A stretch of 64,000 bases of DNA from Cichorium intybus (taxonomy: Eukaryota > Streptophyta > Magnoliopsida > Asterales > Asteraceae): NCBI GenBank assembly GCA_023525715.1, contig CM042012.1, positions 114,402,298 to 114,466,297 on the forward strand, read 5' to 3'. The position numbers were made by a program, and so were the translations under genes. This document shows, piece after piece, positions 11,778 through 24,459 of this stretch (positions are counted from its first letter, which is position 1; each line of letters starts with the position of its first letter). Below the pieces are notes generated by a model. It searched no databases. It was not told the DNA's origin and saw only the letters and a program-made list of their open reading frames with translations.

Positions 11778-13010
11778 GGGTGCGTTTAGTTGCGGAAAAC
11801 TGTTTTCCGTTTTCCATTTTTCATTTTCAGGAAAACGAAATGAGTTTTCATTTTCATTTTTCTATTGAAAATTTAGAAAACGCGTTTAGATAAAACCGAT
11901 TCCGTTTTCATTTTCTATTTTAGAAAAACAGAAAACGTGTTTAGATATCTAATTTCTATCAATTTTCATTTTCCAATTTTTGATTTGGGGTTGTCCGGGT
12001 AACTGGGTAGGGTGGGTGTATGGGGGTGGGGTGGGGTAGGGTGGGGTGGGGGTAGGTGGAGGTGGAGGTGGAGTGAGGTGGGGGTGGGTCGTTGGTGGGT
12101 GAGGTTTGGGTGGAGGTGGGGTGGGGTGGAGGTGGGTGGGGTGGGGTGGGGGTAGGTGGAGGTGGAGTGAGGTGGGGGTGGGTGGTGGTGGGTGAGGGTT
12201 GGGTAGGGTGGGTGGTGGGTGGGGTTGGGTGGGGGTGGGTTGTGGTAGGTGGAGGTGGGTGGGGTGGGGTGGGGGTAGGAGGTGGAGGTGGAGTGAGGTG
12301 GGGTGGGTGGTGGTGGGTGAGGGTTGGGTAGGGTGGGTGGTGGGTGGGTGGGGTAGGTGGAGGTGGGGTAGGGTGGGGGTAGGAGGTGGAGTTTGGAGTT
12401 GGAGTGAGGTTGGGGTGGGTGGTGGTGAGTGAGGGTTGGGTAGGGTGGGTGGTGGGTGGGGGTAGGTGGAGGTGGATGAGTGGGGTGGGAGTGAGGTGGA
12501 GGTGGGTGGGGTAGGGGTAGGAGGTGGAGGTGGAGTGAGGTGGTGGTGGGTGAAGGTTGGGTGAGGTGGGGGTGGTGGGGGATAGGTGGAGATGGGTTGG
12601 GTGGGGGTAGGGGTGGGAGGTGGGTGTGGGTGGAGGTGGGTGGTGATAGGTGGGGTGGGGGTGCGTGGGGGTAGGGTAGGGTGGGTAGGGTGGGTGGATA
12701 GGGTGGGGTAGGTGGTGGTGTAGGGGTGGGTGTAGATGTAATTTTAGAGGTGTAGGTGAGAATGAGTGTGTGTGTGTGTGTGTGTTTTTGTATATTTTAG
12801 AAAAATTTTGGAAATAGAAAAATTTAGAAAACAATAAATTTGGGTTTTCCAAAATTTTCCAAACTCTTTGTAATTTTTGGAAAATGAAAAATTTTCATTT
12901 TCTTGGAAAACTTTGGAAAAATTGACGAACTAAACGCGTTTTCCGATTTCTCATTTTTCTTGGAAAATTTTTCCGGAAAACAGAGCAGTTTTCCGCAACT
13001 AAACGCACCC
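11778..13010. mobile_element. Non-autonomous TIR element, Harbinger-type, nested in the LINE
   Basis: Perfect 25-bp terminal inverted repeats begin GGGTGCGTTTAGTTGCGGAA at 11778 and are mirrored at 12986-13010. A 3-bp duplication TTA lies at 11775-11777 and 13011-13013. A 3-bp TTA/TAA target is characteristic of PIF/Harbinger elements. The insertion falls exactly between the two halves of one LINE domain, which confirms both boundaries. Inside the TIRs are AT-rich arms built from gaaaacg and ttttccatttt words, which pair with each other, around a core of about 800 bp of G-rich minisatellite. There is no transposase; it would need help from an autonomous relative. Confidence 0.85.
11985..12780. 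repeat. Expanded G-rich minisatellite (ggggtggggtaggtggaggt type)
   Basis: The plus strand is nearly free of C over about 800 bp and consists of permuted words such as gggtggggt, aggtggaggtgg, gtgggtggtggt and gagggttgggta, closing with a GT run at 12766-12784. Higher-order units of about 110-130 bp recur. Dense GGG and GG runs predict G-quadruplex and triplex potential. Long open frames here (Pro/His/Thr-rich on one strand, Gly/Trp/Val-rich on the other) follow from base composition and are not genes. Confidence 0.9.
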
Positions 13011-13470
13011 TTAGAGTTTTCGTCTCCTTCAACCACCCACTTAATTTGAGATTTTTGTTTCAAATTTAATCGCTTCATATTCTCAAGTTCTAAAACTTTT
13101 TTCTTGTTATCACCCCACGCATTACATTCATCCATAGACAGCCCATGCAATTCAGCAAGTTCATCGAGATCAAGGACAAGTTTTTTTGCATCTAATTAAC
13201 AAGTCTTTATTTTCACGTTCATGACATTCCCTCCTCCAACATTTTAAACTATATATCCTTGACAGCTTTAAGCTAATTTGCGAAGATGATATCAGGAGAA
13301 GAACCAGAACCGCGAGAAATCCAAGCTTTAGTTACCACTTCAGAAATACCATTCGACAATAACCATGAGTTGAAATAACGAAAAGGAGAGGGGCCGAAAT
13401 CCACTTTTTCCAAACAGAGAATAACCGGGGAATGAGGTTTTTCACAGCTGTATTTGTTTTTCAAAAAGAA

Positions 13471-14161
13471 AAAGAAAAGAAAAAAATTGTTGTAGGTCTT
13501 TTGTTTAATTATAATTTTAAAGAATTGGGAGATTTATCAAATTTGTTCTTTTACGATTCATATTTGATATAATGTTGGTTTCTTATTAATGGTGTTAAAT
13601 ATTTTAAGGTATAGGATGTTTACGTTAATATTATTATAATATAGGTGTCATTTAAAAATAATATCAATTAAATCCTAACCTTGACCTATGATATTCCAAG
13701 AGTTTGTATAAATGTTTCCCGAAATATGGATTCTGACGAGTCAAAAAACTTCAAAAAAAATTATTTTACAAAGGATTAGGTGTTATGCATGGAAATGAAA
13801 ATATAAAATTTCCTAAAATAAACACTCAAAGATCATTTTTGGTCCGAAAACAAAATTGAACTAGATCATTAAACCATCTTTATAAATATTTAAAATGTCT
13901 TTTATCAATTATTTTCCAGAAATTTGCATCCAATGTACCAACATGACAAAATTTTGTAGTCGGGGTTTCTATTGGATCTGCTTAATATATATACAGACCA
14001 GATAAAAAAATTATAGAGATTTTGAAGTCAATGTGTTTATAGCAATAAATGACGACCTGCCACTCGAAGTCATCATATGTGGAGAGTACTTTTGTTATTG
14101 GTCTTTTTTATTTAATTCACACGCGGAATTATGAAAGTGACAGAACCCTGTTGCCCGGCCA
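13471..14161. other. AT-rich intergenic DNA
   Basis: No gene or repeat is recognised between the LINE and the Mutator-like element. Confidence 0.45.
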
Positions 14162-14170
14162 TTCCTAAAT

Positions 14171-14433
14171 GACAAAACTTCATAAATGGTTCCTGTAGTT
14201 TCACAGAAAATCAAGTTTCGTCCTTAACTTTTAAAAACCTCAATTATAATCACTATGGTTTGAAAACTTTTTCTAAATCGTCACTCCATCAGTTTTTGGC
14301 TGTTAAGTACATAACAGAAAAGGTAAAATGGTCTTTTCCATAACTACTATTTAGTTTCTTTTTCCTTTTTATTTAAATACATTTTTTTTAATAATTTTGG
14401 ATTAAAAAAAGCTAACCCTTTCCCACCACCCTC

Positions 14434-14470
<37 letters not shown>

Positions 14471-15744
14471 TTATACGAGATCATCTCCATCTCTAATCAT
14501 CATCCAGTTCATTTCTAAGATGGCCTCACCGTCGCCAAGAACCATCGCCTAGTTGATCTTCGTCTCCTACCATGGATCCGCTTCTTCTCCCACCATGAGT
14601 CTTCTTCATCTCCTATCGCTAACCTCTTGTCTACGAACCCAGATCGAAGACACAACTCAAAGCCCTAACCCCCTTTAAGACCGTCTCTTCAAATAAATCC
14701 ACCTAACAACAAACCCACATCGAAACTCGAGGAGAGGTTGAATTAGAATAATCAACTTGCTGAGTTTGTGTTGTAGATTTAAGTGTGTTCTAAATTCCTT
14801 AATCGAATGTATATGTTGATCAACAAAGGCCTGAAACATGCGTGATAACTCGTTCACCAGAAACGATGCAACCCTGCTTTCTTTGATTGTCAGAAGAAAC
14901 GATGCGGCATCGATGATGGATCGTTGAGGGAAAGTGTAAGCAAGAGGCGGAGAAACTCGATTGGTCAGAGTAACTCGTCACAGGTATCGGTTCTCCATCA
15001 TGTTTCTCAGAGCATTGAATCTTCAACAACGGCTCCAATCGTGAACCTCCTCCCGTCGATTCATTCACTCCCATCGATTTATTCAATCTGGATTATTCAA
15101 TAGGAGGTGATATCATCATCGATTTATTCAATTGAGATTTCACACAGCCGATTGATGCCCAAAGTTTGTGATTAACTGGAGTTCAAAGTTTGTGATTGCT
15201 TGATTGAGCCGATTGATTTCACTCACCCTTATCGCTTGATTGCTTGATTGCTTGATTGCAATCACCGGACCTTATCGCCACCACTAGAATTCAAACCCAG
15301 TGTTCAATGAATTGATATGCTTGAATCTGTTTGCGGTTATTATGTATTTCAATCTTTGTTAAATCAGTCGGTTTGTATGTGTGTTAAATTGGTTTGTGGT
15401 TATCATGGTTATCTGTGTTCAATTTGTCACAGTTTCTCTGGTTCTCAAATCTCAATTATATGTGTGTGAAACCGAACAAATTGCAAATGAACAACATGAA
15501 GCAGCCTGGTACACCCAATTGTGATGGAAAAAAATTAAACTAAAAGATTAATGTTCATAAATGGTCCTTGTAATGGAAAAGACCATTTTGCCCTCGTATG
15601 TTATGTATTTAACGGCCAAAAGTTAACGGATGGATCATTTATAAAGAGTTTTTAAACCACAGGGACGATTCTTGAGGTTTTTGAAAGTTAGAGACTAAAG
15701 TTGATTTTTTCTGAAACCACAGGGACAATTTATAAAGTTTTGTC
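14171..15744. mobile_element. Mutator-like non-autonomous element with long TIRs
   Basis: A perfect 9-bp duplication TTCCTAAAT (14162-14170 and 15745-15753) flanks inverted repeats of about 172 bp (14171-14342 and 15573-15744). The repeats start GACAAAACTT and include aaaatggtcttttccat-like and tttggctgttaa-like segments. A 9-bp duplication with long TIRs defines Mutator-like elements (MULEs). The interior has a CT-rich run (about 14434-14467) and a gene-like, higher-GC stretch (about 14480-15300) without a clear long frame. It may be captured host DNA (Pack-MULE style), but I cannot name a source. TIR wording (loss of phase, then accacagggac) resembles the left end of the autonomous-looking MULE at 59285. 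Confidence 0.88.
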
Positions 15745-15753
15745 TTCCTAAAT

Positions 15754-16350
15754 CCATACCCAAATCCTACGCCCATGCTTTATTTTATTTTATTTTATAT
15801 AACTACCTTTCTCAAGGATGGAAGTACCAAATGAAAATTTTATATTTTTTTCGGCTGATGAAACGATTATATGTTTTGATCAAATAATAAATAAAGAAAG
15901 TGTGTGTTAAATTTTTTTTATGATGAAATGTATATGTGTGAAGGTCAATCTATACAATATACATACCAACATATATAAGAGGGGTTTATTTAAGATTACT
16001 AATAAATGAATTAAAAAGTAATCTTATTTAAACACCTATGTGTGTGTTGTGTATGTTGACCCCATGCACATATGTCCTATCATGAAAGATTTTTTTAGCA
16101 CACCTTGAAATTAAATCATGTTATTTAAATAATGTGTTCTTGTTTTTGTTTATCAATTCAATAAAGTCTCTCTCTCGTTCGCCCGCATTCGTAGTTGATT
16201 ACAGTGATCTGATCTGTGAACCACATTTAAATAATGTGTTCTTGTTTTTGTTTGATTACATTGTTGTGTGTACGAAATCTGGTTATTATCGATTAGTTTA
16301 GTTCTTATTTTGTCTTGCGATTCGTTTCCCGACCTATTTCACCTCCAATA
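15754..16350. repeat. Intergenic DNA with a short direct repeat
   Basis: No gene. A direct repeat of about 25 bp (aaataatgtgttcttgtttt) occurs at about 16129 and 16230. Confidence 0.5.
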
Positions 16351-16353
16351 TAA

Positions 16354-16509
16354 GACCAAGAGGAGCGGACCAAGTGATATGTGCGGTGTTTGACGTGGTT
16401 CACCACACCGCACGAGAACACCATCCCACTTGGTGTGGTGAAGGTGATGGGTTGAAAAGTGCTGGTTGGAACACCACAGGGGACTCTCCTCTCTTTTCTC
16501 TTTCTTACT

Positions 16510-16607
<98 letters not shown>

Positions 16608-16733
16608 TGAGGGGTAGTGAGGGGATATCATTTCCTAAAATTTAAAGAGTGAGGAGTTAGTGAATGGAAGGTGAGGTGACGCCTACGTGGCACTCCAACC
16701 CCTCACACCAAGGGGTTACGGCTCCTCTCAGTC
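16354..16733. mobile_element. Harbinger-type MITE
   Basis: A 380-bp element flanked by TAA (16351-16353 and 16734-16736), with inverted ends gaccaagaggagcgg and (reverse of the right end) gactgagaggagccg. The right arm (gtgaggtgacgcctacgtgg, cccctcacac) matches the right arm of the larger element at 49060-50970 (gtgaggtggcgcctatgtgg), so it is a deletion derivative of that family. It contains a (TA)n tract at 16513-16605. Confidence 0.8.
16513..16605. repeat. (AT)n microsatellite
   Basis: About 46 uninterrupted AT units inside the Harbinger-type MITE. A Tyr/Ile repeat frame across it is an artefact. Confidence 0.98.
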
Positions 16734-16736
16734 TAA

Positions 16737-17669
16737 GGGTACCATATCATTCACCTCATATATGAGAGTATTTAATCCTTTAGAAGAATCCATCGAAAAA
16801 ATAGAGGCGACCATGAGATTTAATCAATCGGATAGAACTAGAACCCACCAACCATGTTTAAATCCTAATTAATCTTTGCATTTGTGTTAAGTTGTTCATG
16901 GATTTTAAGAGTATAATACTCATAAAATCAACTTGGTATATATGCAAATGAAAAAAATCCAAGAAAGATCGGTGCAAGACAATAACTTGAATAAACTCGT
17001 TGTCTACTGCAATCAAACCACGAGCATGACATATGTTGCTTAACATCATCTTAAAGGCATCTAGCAAAAACTTTAGCAATGAGCAGCTCGCTTTGTTTAA
17101 AATGATACACCTGATAAGTCTCTTAATTTTGTAGGATTCTGATAATCAACGACTAAAATTTCTTGAATATGGGAAAACTTTAGTGTTCTTTTTTTGTTGA
17201 GATTAAAAAAAATGCAATAAACGTTACTTGCAACATATTACATTCGAGAAGTCAGATATCTTCTTATATTTTTCTCAAACTCATCCCCTACTCATGTTAA
17301 ATGACGCAAGTGTGATATTTGTCATCATTTAATATAGGTAGAAGAAAAATGTAAGAAGATATATAATTTCCCATTTCATTTTTTTGTTGAATGAGTTTCT
17401 TTAAACTTGAGTTATATTAATTCACATAATAATTTATTTAAATTTGAAGATGATTGAATAAATTTGATGATGATACGAGTAGTGTAAGGATGAGGTGTGG
17501 ATCCTAGAACTTTTTATTTAATACAATATTAAAAATTTTAAAGATATTTTGAAGAGAATGTAAAAAAAATAAAAGGATAAAGTTGTGTTTTTTAATTTTG
17601 ACAAGATTCAAATTCAATAACTAAAACCAAGCAACATCAAGAGCAACAAATCTGTAATTTCGAAAAGGT
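16737..17669. other. AT-rich intergenic DNA
   Basis: No gene or boundary recognised. Confidence 0.45.
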
Positions 17670-17677
17670 CTTAACCG

Positions 17678-19029
17678 CAGGCTCGACCTTGATGGTGGAC
17701 AACTCGAACGACCGTCCAGGACCCATGATCCTAGGGGGCTCAAAAATTTTGGGATATATTGTATATATTTGTGTATATATAATTGAATTGGTCTACAATT
17801 TTTAATGGGATAAGTAGCCCAACGACATTAAGCTCAAAAAAGAGGAATCGAGGAAGCTAGATCTTTTTCTGGTTTTCGTTTAGATCCTGTTCCTGTGATC
17901 GACTCATCTAGGGATGGCAAAAATACCCAAACCCGATGGAAAAAACCGAACCCGATACTTTTGGGACAGGTTTTGAACCGGGTAAATGGTTATGGGACCG
18001 GGTATGAGATTTTTCCAGAAAAATTTTGCGGGTATGGTATGGTTTTGGTATTGAGGTGATACCCGTCCGATTACCCGATCCCATATACACGACCCTGAAC
18101 CATATATTTTTATATACTTATAATTTTATTATTTATATATGAGATTGTAAATCCATATTTTGATATTATATAAAGTTGATTATTATGTGATTACTATTTA
18201 CTATTTCTACCGTTATCTAATTATTACTTACCGAAAATTCTATATAGTATATTGTATGTGATATATAAGTTTCCAATTCACATGTCTCATCTTTCAGCTC
18301 ATCAACTCGTTACTATGCATGCATCTCTATTCATGATATCTCATTCTTCTATTACTTATCATGTATCGTCACTTTCTTTCTTCTAATTAAGTATTAATTT
18401 CCTTTTTATTAAAAAATTCAAGTAATTATTTGGATTAGATTGTGATAGGGTTTTATAATAGAAATTCCAACGGGTAAATTCCAACCTATTATTATGATAG
18501 ACTGGGATACCAAATATCCGTTGGTATAACCACGAACCCAATGGTTATTTACCAACATGGTACCCGATGGGACGGAACCGGGTTTGGGATACGGTTTTAT
18601 AATAGGGTATGAGACTGGGATCACCAATACCCGTCCCATATCTGTCCTATCCACATTAATGCACTTGCAAATTTTCAAAGCTGGAAGATGGAAATATGAA
18701 AATTAAGGTGCACTTTTTCCAAATCGTTCACGCAATCGTTCCAATAATAACAACAATCTTGGAATTAGTAATTTTCATCCAAGAAAGGTATGCATAGATA
18801 AAGATAAACTACACGAAATTGATCTTTACACAATTATCGATGATTTTGCATCCAAAAAATCTATAATAAATATTTTTCTTTAAAGTAGTTGTTTTTTGTA
18901 AACATTGCGGATATAATTTTGTTTTTATTAATATTATTACTATTTTTGAAATTTTATTGTATTTGTGATTTTGAAGGGCCTATTTTTTTCTTTTTGCCCC
19001 AGGCCCAAAATATATTTGGAACGGTCCTG
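17678..19029. mobile_element. hAT-type non-autonomous element
   Basis: A perfect 8-bp duplication CTTAACCG (17670-17677 and 19030-19037) flanks a 1352-bp element with short, imperfect inverted ends: CAGGCTCGACC on the left and CAGGACCGTTCC on the reverse of the right. An 8-bp duplication and CAGG-type ends are typical of hAT elements. Subterminal sequence (gccccaggcccaaaat) also fits hAT elements known from plants. No transposase frame is left. Confidence 0.82.
17905..18660. repeat. Segment rich in ACCCG/CGGGT words inside the hAT element
   Basis: Starting ctagggatggcaaaaatacc, this stretch carries many acccgatacccg and ccgggtatggg words in both orientations at its two ends (17910-18090 and 18440-18650), around an AT-rich centre. 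It looks like a second, nested inverted-repeat element. Its own duplication was not found. Confidence 0.45.
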
Positions 19030-19037
19030 CTTAACCG

Positions 19038-19312
19038 TATCAAAAGAAAATGATAAACTGTAACAATTATTTCATTATTTTGATTTATTATCTTCTAAAA
19101 CACAAATTATATAAAAAAAACTTAGGATTTACATTCACTATAAATAAAATTAAGTATCGATACATCTACATAAATTTAAATTCTTTATGTTATAGTTATT
19201 TATGGTTACTTAGCTGTATGTTCACAAATAATAAAACCACAATGACGTGTATAACTAATAGAGTTTGTCCTACATTTGAATATAATATTCTTTAATTTTC
19301 GGTGGACCGTCG
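19038..19312. other. AT-rich spacer
   Basis: Nothing recognised. Confidence 0.4.
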
Positions 19313-20276
<964 letters not shown>

Positions 20277-20880
20277 TTAACAATATACAAGTAACACATT
20301 GATTACTCAACGTTGGAATAAGGAACTATCTAATACAATATATAAATAATCTATTATAAATATATAGCTAGATAATGTATTGATTATATATTTCAAAAGA
20401 AATAATAAACTAGCTGGTCAAATAGTTGTATTAGTTTGTCATATTAGAATGACCATTTACACATATGATGTTCGTATTGGAATAATGAATAAATTACTAG
20501 TGTATTCAATTGTGATTATAAGACTAATCGTAAGAAAAAAAAAATCATATTGTATATAAAAGTACATAGGTATTGTCGGAATAATGAATACATCAATAGT
20601 GTATTCAATTGTGAATATATAACAAAAAAAATCATATTGTGTATAAAAGTACATAGATATTGTCGGTGTTTATTTGTATAACTATAAATTTGAATATATT
20701 TATTGTTTAGATACTAATAAATTAAAAAACAAAATAATGATCATTTAGTATAAATTGTAAAACATAAAATGAATTTAAAGAACATTTAATTGGGTTAACA
20801 TAAGACCAAAAGGTACGGGTAACCCGCACACCATGGATCCAAAAAACCTGTACGAGTATACCGTCTTCCTTGGTGGGTGA
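20277..20880. repeat. Tandem duplication, second copy (left part)
   Basis: This repeats 19313-19937, including the Harbinger-like end near 20802. It is cut at 20880 by the LTR retrotransposon. The rest of the unit resumes at 29333 (gcgttataatgac and on to the (AT)n tract at 29471), with about 85 bp of the unit missing at the insertion. Confidence 0.85.
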
Positions 20881-21968
20881 TGTAACACCATGATTGTTTT
20901 TGGTAAGTGTTTTCATGTTAATCTTAGTATAATTAAGATTAGATATTATATCATGGGTATTTGGATGGTTAGAATACCTTTTAGATAGAGTTTTTCATTG
21001 AAAAGTGTCAAAAAGGAGCTACACGAGTCGTGTGGAGTCATACGGGTTGTGTAAAAAGGCTTAGAAAACCTGTTTGAGACTGTTTTGAACTTACGCAGAT
21101 CATGTCTGGTAACACGGATCATGTAGAATCTGAACTGGGCAAGCAGTGGCTTTACACGGGTCGTTTTCGCGAGCACGAGTGGTGCTGCGAACATTAGCGA
21201 CGCTAATGTGGAAATTAGGAGCGCTAATGGGGAAAAGCCTGTTCGTGAAATTCTCTCTAAAACCCTAGAAAAATACCCCCAAAGCCCTAGAAGTCGAATT
21301 AGAAGTCTAGGACTCGAGGAATTTGAAGTAGGATTCGATATCATGCTTCTTGAAGGTAAGATTCTATGCTCTAGCTTCAATTGAATGGTTGAGTTGCTTC
21401 GGGGGGTTAGGTTCTAGGTGGTGTTGATCACCCACCTGCAACTATGGAAGTTGTAGCAAATGATTCATTATTTTGATGTGTAATTAGGTTGTGATTCAAA
21501 CCCAAAGTGTGAAATAAGCTATAGTTAAGTGAATAGAACTATAGCAAGTGAATTCAAGGTGTTCACATGTGTGTGGTGTTTATGTGGTATGGTGTAGGTG
21601 TTGAAAGTGATGAGAAGACACTTTGGCCTACCAATTGTACCATCTGGAACGGGGTAAAGCTAATATATACAGGTGAATAACTCTACCTACATGTTAGTTG
21701 TAACATGTTATATGTGTTAAGTGTGGTTAATTGCTGATAATACATATAGTAGACTACATGTAAACTACGTAAACTCATATAGAATCCTTTGTGATTACAT
21801 GTGTTAGAAGTTTGTAGTTACGATGTGTAGTGACCGTCATTGAGATATGAATCTCATGTTCACTTGAAGTAAGGTTTACAAATCACAAGATGAGTACTTT
21901 GTGACTAGGTACAATTGTGATATTATTGGTTTGCTTAGCAAGTACTTAGCAACCATGGAGGAGTGTAC

Positions 21969-22087
<119 letters not shown>

Positions 22088-22406
22088 GTGTAGTATGATT
22101 TTATGTGTATGTGATGCTAGTTGATTCACAAGTATGTAGAGATTACTATGTATGAGTACTATGTAATCCAGGAGTATCAAGTGTTAGAGATAACTTGTTA
22201 TTACGGGTGAGTTTTGTAGTTATATACAAGATAATACTCTAGATTTAAGTGGATGTATAACGAGTACTTTACATGCTACCTGGAGTAAGTTGGATGTTCA
22301 CGCAATAGATGTCTTGTGATTACATGCCATTATGTCGAAAGATACGGTGTTAGAAATGTCGGGAGTTGTTGTATGACTGTTGTGTACGAGTACATTACAG
22401 TCATGA

Positions 22407-22850
<444 letters not shown>

Positions 22851-23259
22851 TGTGGTTGGACCTTTTGTGCTCATACTACAATAGATGTTGTGGTGAGTCT
22901 TAGTGACTCGAAACCGTAGAGGTTGAGGAGAAGATAGATATATACTCCTTGTGGCTTACGATCAGACTAGTCGTAGAATGGAGGATTTCATGTTGGAAGT
23001 CAGTGTGACAGAGTACCGTGTAGTGGTACAGAGTTGTCAGTTAGGTGTATAATTGTATTATTTAATACACCATGCTTGTTTATCTAGTAGTTTAGGTATC
23101 GGGAGATGCCTGTATGACTATATAAAAAGTGCTTGTAGTTATTGATAATGAAGTATAGCTGGTTTAATATGCTTATATTAACCAGTACTTATAAGTTGTT
23201 GCAAGGAATAACTACACCTACGAGTTGGGCGATGTATTACATTATAAATAAGTTATTCA

Positions 23260-24040
23260 TGAATGGTTTTATGCAAATCTATGAACTAAAACCCTAAGTT
23301 CACATGCAACCTAGATTGAATCTATGTTTTCTATCTTTGAACATGTAACTAAATTCCTAAAGGCCAAATAAAAATTAACTAAAAGAATAAATCAGAAAAA
23401 CTAACCTTTAGGTTTTCTTGAAAGCTGAGCAGCACAAGTGTCTTGCCTCAAATGAAGTCACACCCAGAAGTAGGAGGAGGGTCACGAAATTTCTAGAGAG
23501 AATATGTGAAGTTGGCGTAGGTTTTGGTGGCTCTGGGGCTCCCTATTTATAGCCTCCAGCAAATGACCAGATAAACCTTTAGAGATAAACCTTTTTGAAT
23601 TCAAATAAGATAAACCTTTTATCTTACAATTCAAACTCTATTTATTCTAGTATATCTAAATCTTGAAATTATATATATTAATATATAAATTTCCCTGATC
23701 ATAATACTTACTAAAATTGTCACTTACTCAACTATTGAATAATTACAATTCTAGTCCCTATACCTTTAATTAATTAAATTAATCACCAAATTAATTCTAA
23801 TTAATTCCAGATTAATTTCTAATGAATTACTATAGTTTCTAATTAACATATTATCACTTAATATATTAATAAACTATTTATTTTATTTCTATTGATTTAT
23901 TAATCAGATAATAAATCAACCATTCTCTCTCCTGAACTTTCTACCAAACCTCCAACTATGAGGGCAACCCAAATGGACTTTGCTACTATTAATTAGGTAA
24001 ATACAAATTATTAGTCATGAATTAGACACCTAATCTAACA
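23260..24040 (-). mobile_element. Copia solo LTR nested in the 5' LTR
   Basis: A 781-bp sequence starts TGAATGG and ends TAACA, flanked by ATTCA at 23255-23259 and 24041-24045. The 3' LTR of the host element lacks it and reads straight through (ttattcatgtcttt), which confirms the boundaries. It is related to the copia LTRs at 51501-52331 and 52861-53631 (shared gttcacatgcaacc and gacacctaatc). On the minus strand it starts TGTTAGATTAGG. Confidence 0.9.
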
Positions 24041-24261
24041 ATTCATGTCTTTATATTGTTGCTCACTAAGCTTTGTAGCTTACGTGTGTGTGTTGTGTTG
24101 TGTGCAGGTTAGCAGTTATTGTGCCCGGCTCGGATCGTAGGATGATTCTCGGTGATAACTTCTTGTAGTATCCAGAGCACACGAGTATCCAAATATAATA
24201 TTTATGTTATAAATGCGAAAATTTTTGGGTATACTCTATGTCGAAACTGGGCATTACAAGT

Positions 24262-24275
24262 TGGTATCAGAGTCG
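24262..24275 (+). promoter_or_regulatory. Primer-binding site
   Basis: TGGTATCAGAGTCG lies three bases after the LTR end. It is one change away from the standard plant initiator-methionine tRNA site TGGTATCAGAGC. Confidence 0.85.
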
Positions 24276-24371
24276 TGGTTTAAGTGAACTAGGTGTTTGT
24301 AAAGTAGATTCATTGACTTAAAACTTGAGAGATAGTAGATTGTTTTGTTAAATTAGGTATAAATAAACATG

Positions 24372-24376
<5 letters not shown>

Positions 24377-24457
<81 letters not shown>
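24377..24457. repeat. (TA)n microsatellite
   Basis: About 40 TA units in the retrotransposon interior. Confidence 0.97.

Positions 24458-24459
<2 letters not shown>

Larger units (their letters stand above)
9140..13464 (-). pseudogene. LINE ORF2 remnant (endonuclease end, RT, zf-RVT)
   Basis: Read right to left, the pieces are: the end of the endonuclease and linker (13464-13273, with VDFGPSPFRYFNSWL); the segment before RT (about 13150-13011, ending QIKWVVEGDENS), whose continuation (FFHGIINNNI) lies beyond the inserted element at 11776; reverse transcriptase (about 11683-10532, with SDYRPISLIGCIYKII, FFKVDFDKAFDFVN, QGDPLAPFLFILAMEG, and a YVDD-like catalytic segment near 10810); the thumb/connection (10531-10130, with FSFGGRATLIKSILSS); and zf-RVT (about 9690-9490, with CRLCNTEVETMDHLLLSC). 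Stops and frame changes break it into at least nine frames, so it is dead. The endonuclease N terminus is absent. Confidence 0.88.
9088..13470 (-). mobile_element. 5'-truncated L1-type LINE, minus strand, interrupted
   Basis: The 3' end is marked by a T run at 9088-9095, which is the poly-A tail on the minus strand. The 5' end stops inside the endonuclease domain near 13465, so this is a typical 5'-truncated copy. A TIR element (11778-13010) splits it, leaving about 3.15 kb of LINE sequence. No target duplication was found. It belongs to the same broad group as the LINE at 580 but is clearly diverged from it. Confidence 0.85.

Noticed and set aside
7668..12780. Telomere-like repeats (ccctaaa-related words in C/G-rich tracts)
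   Set aside because: The units are irregular ggggt/accc words, not tandem TTTAGGG, so these are minisatellites rather than interstitial telomeric DNA.
11959..12852. A 297-residue Pro/His/Thr-rich open frame on the minus strand
   Set aside because: It lies across the G-rich minisatellite and has only composition-driven residues; its ends fall in transposon arms.
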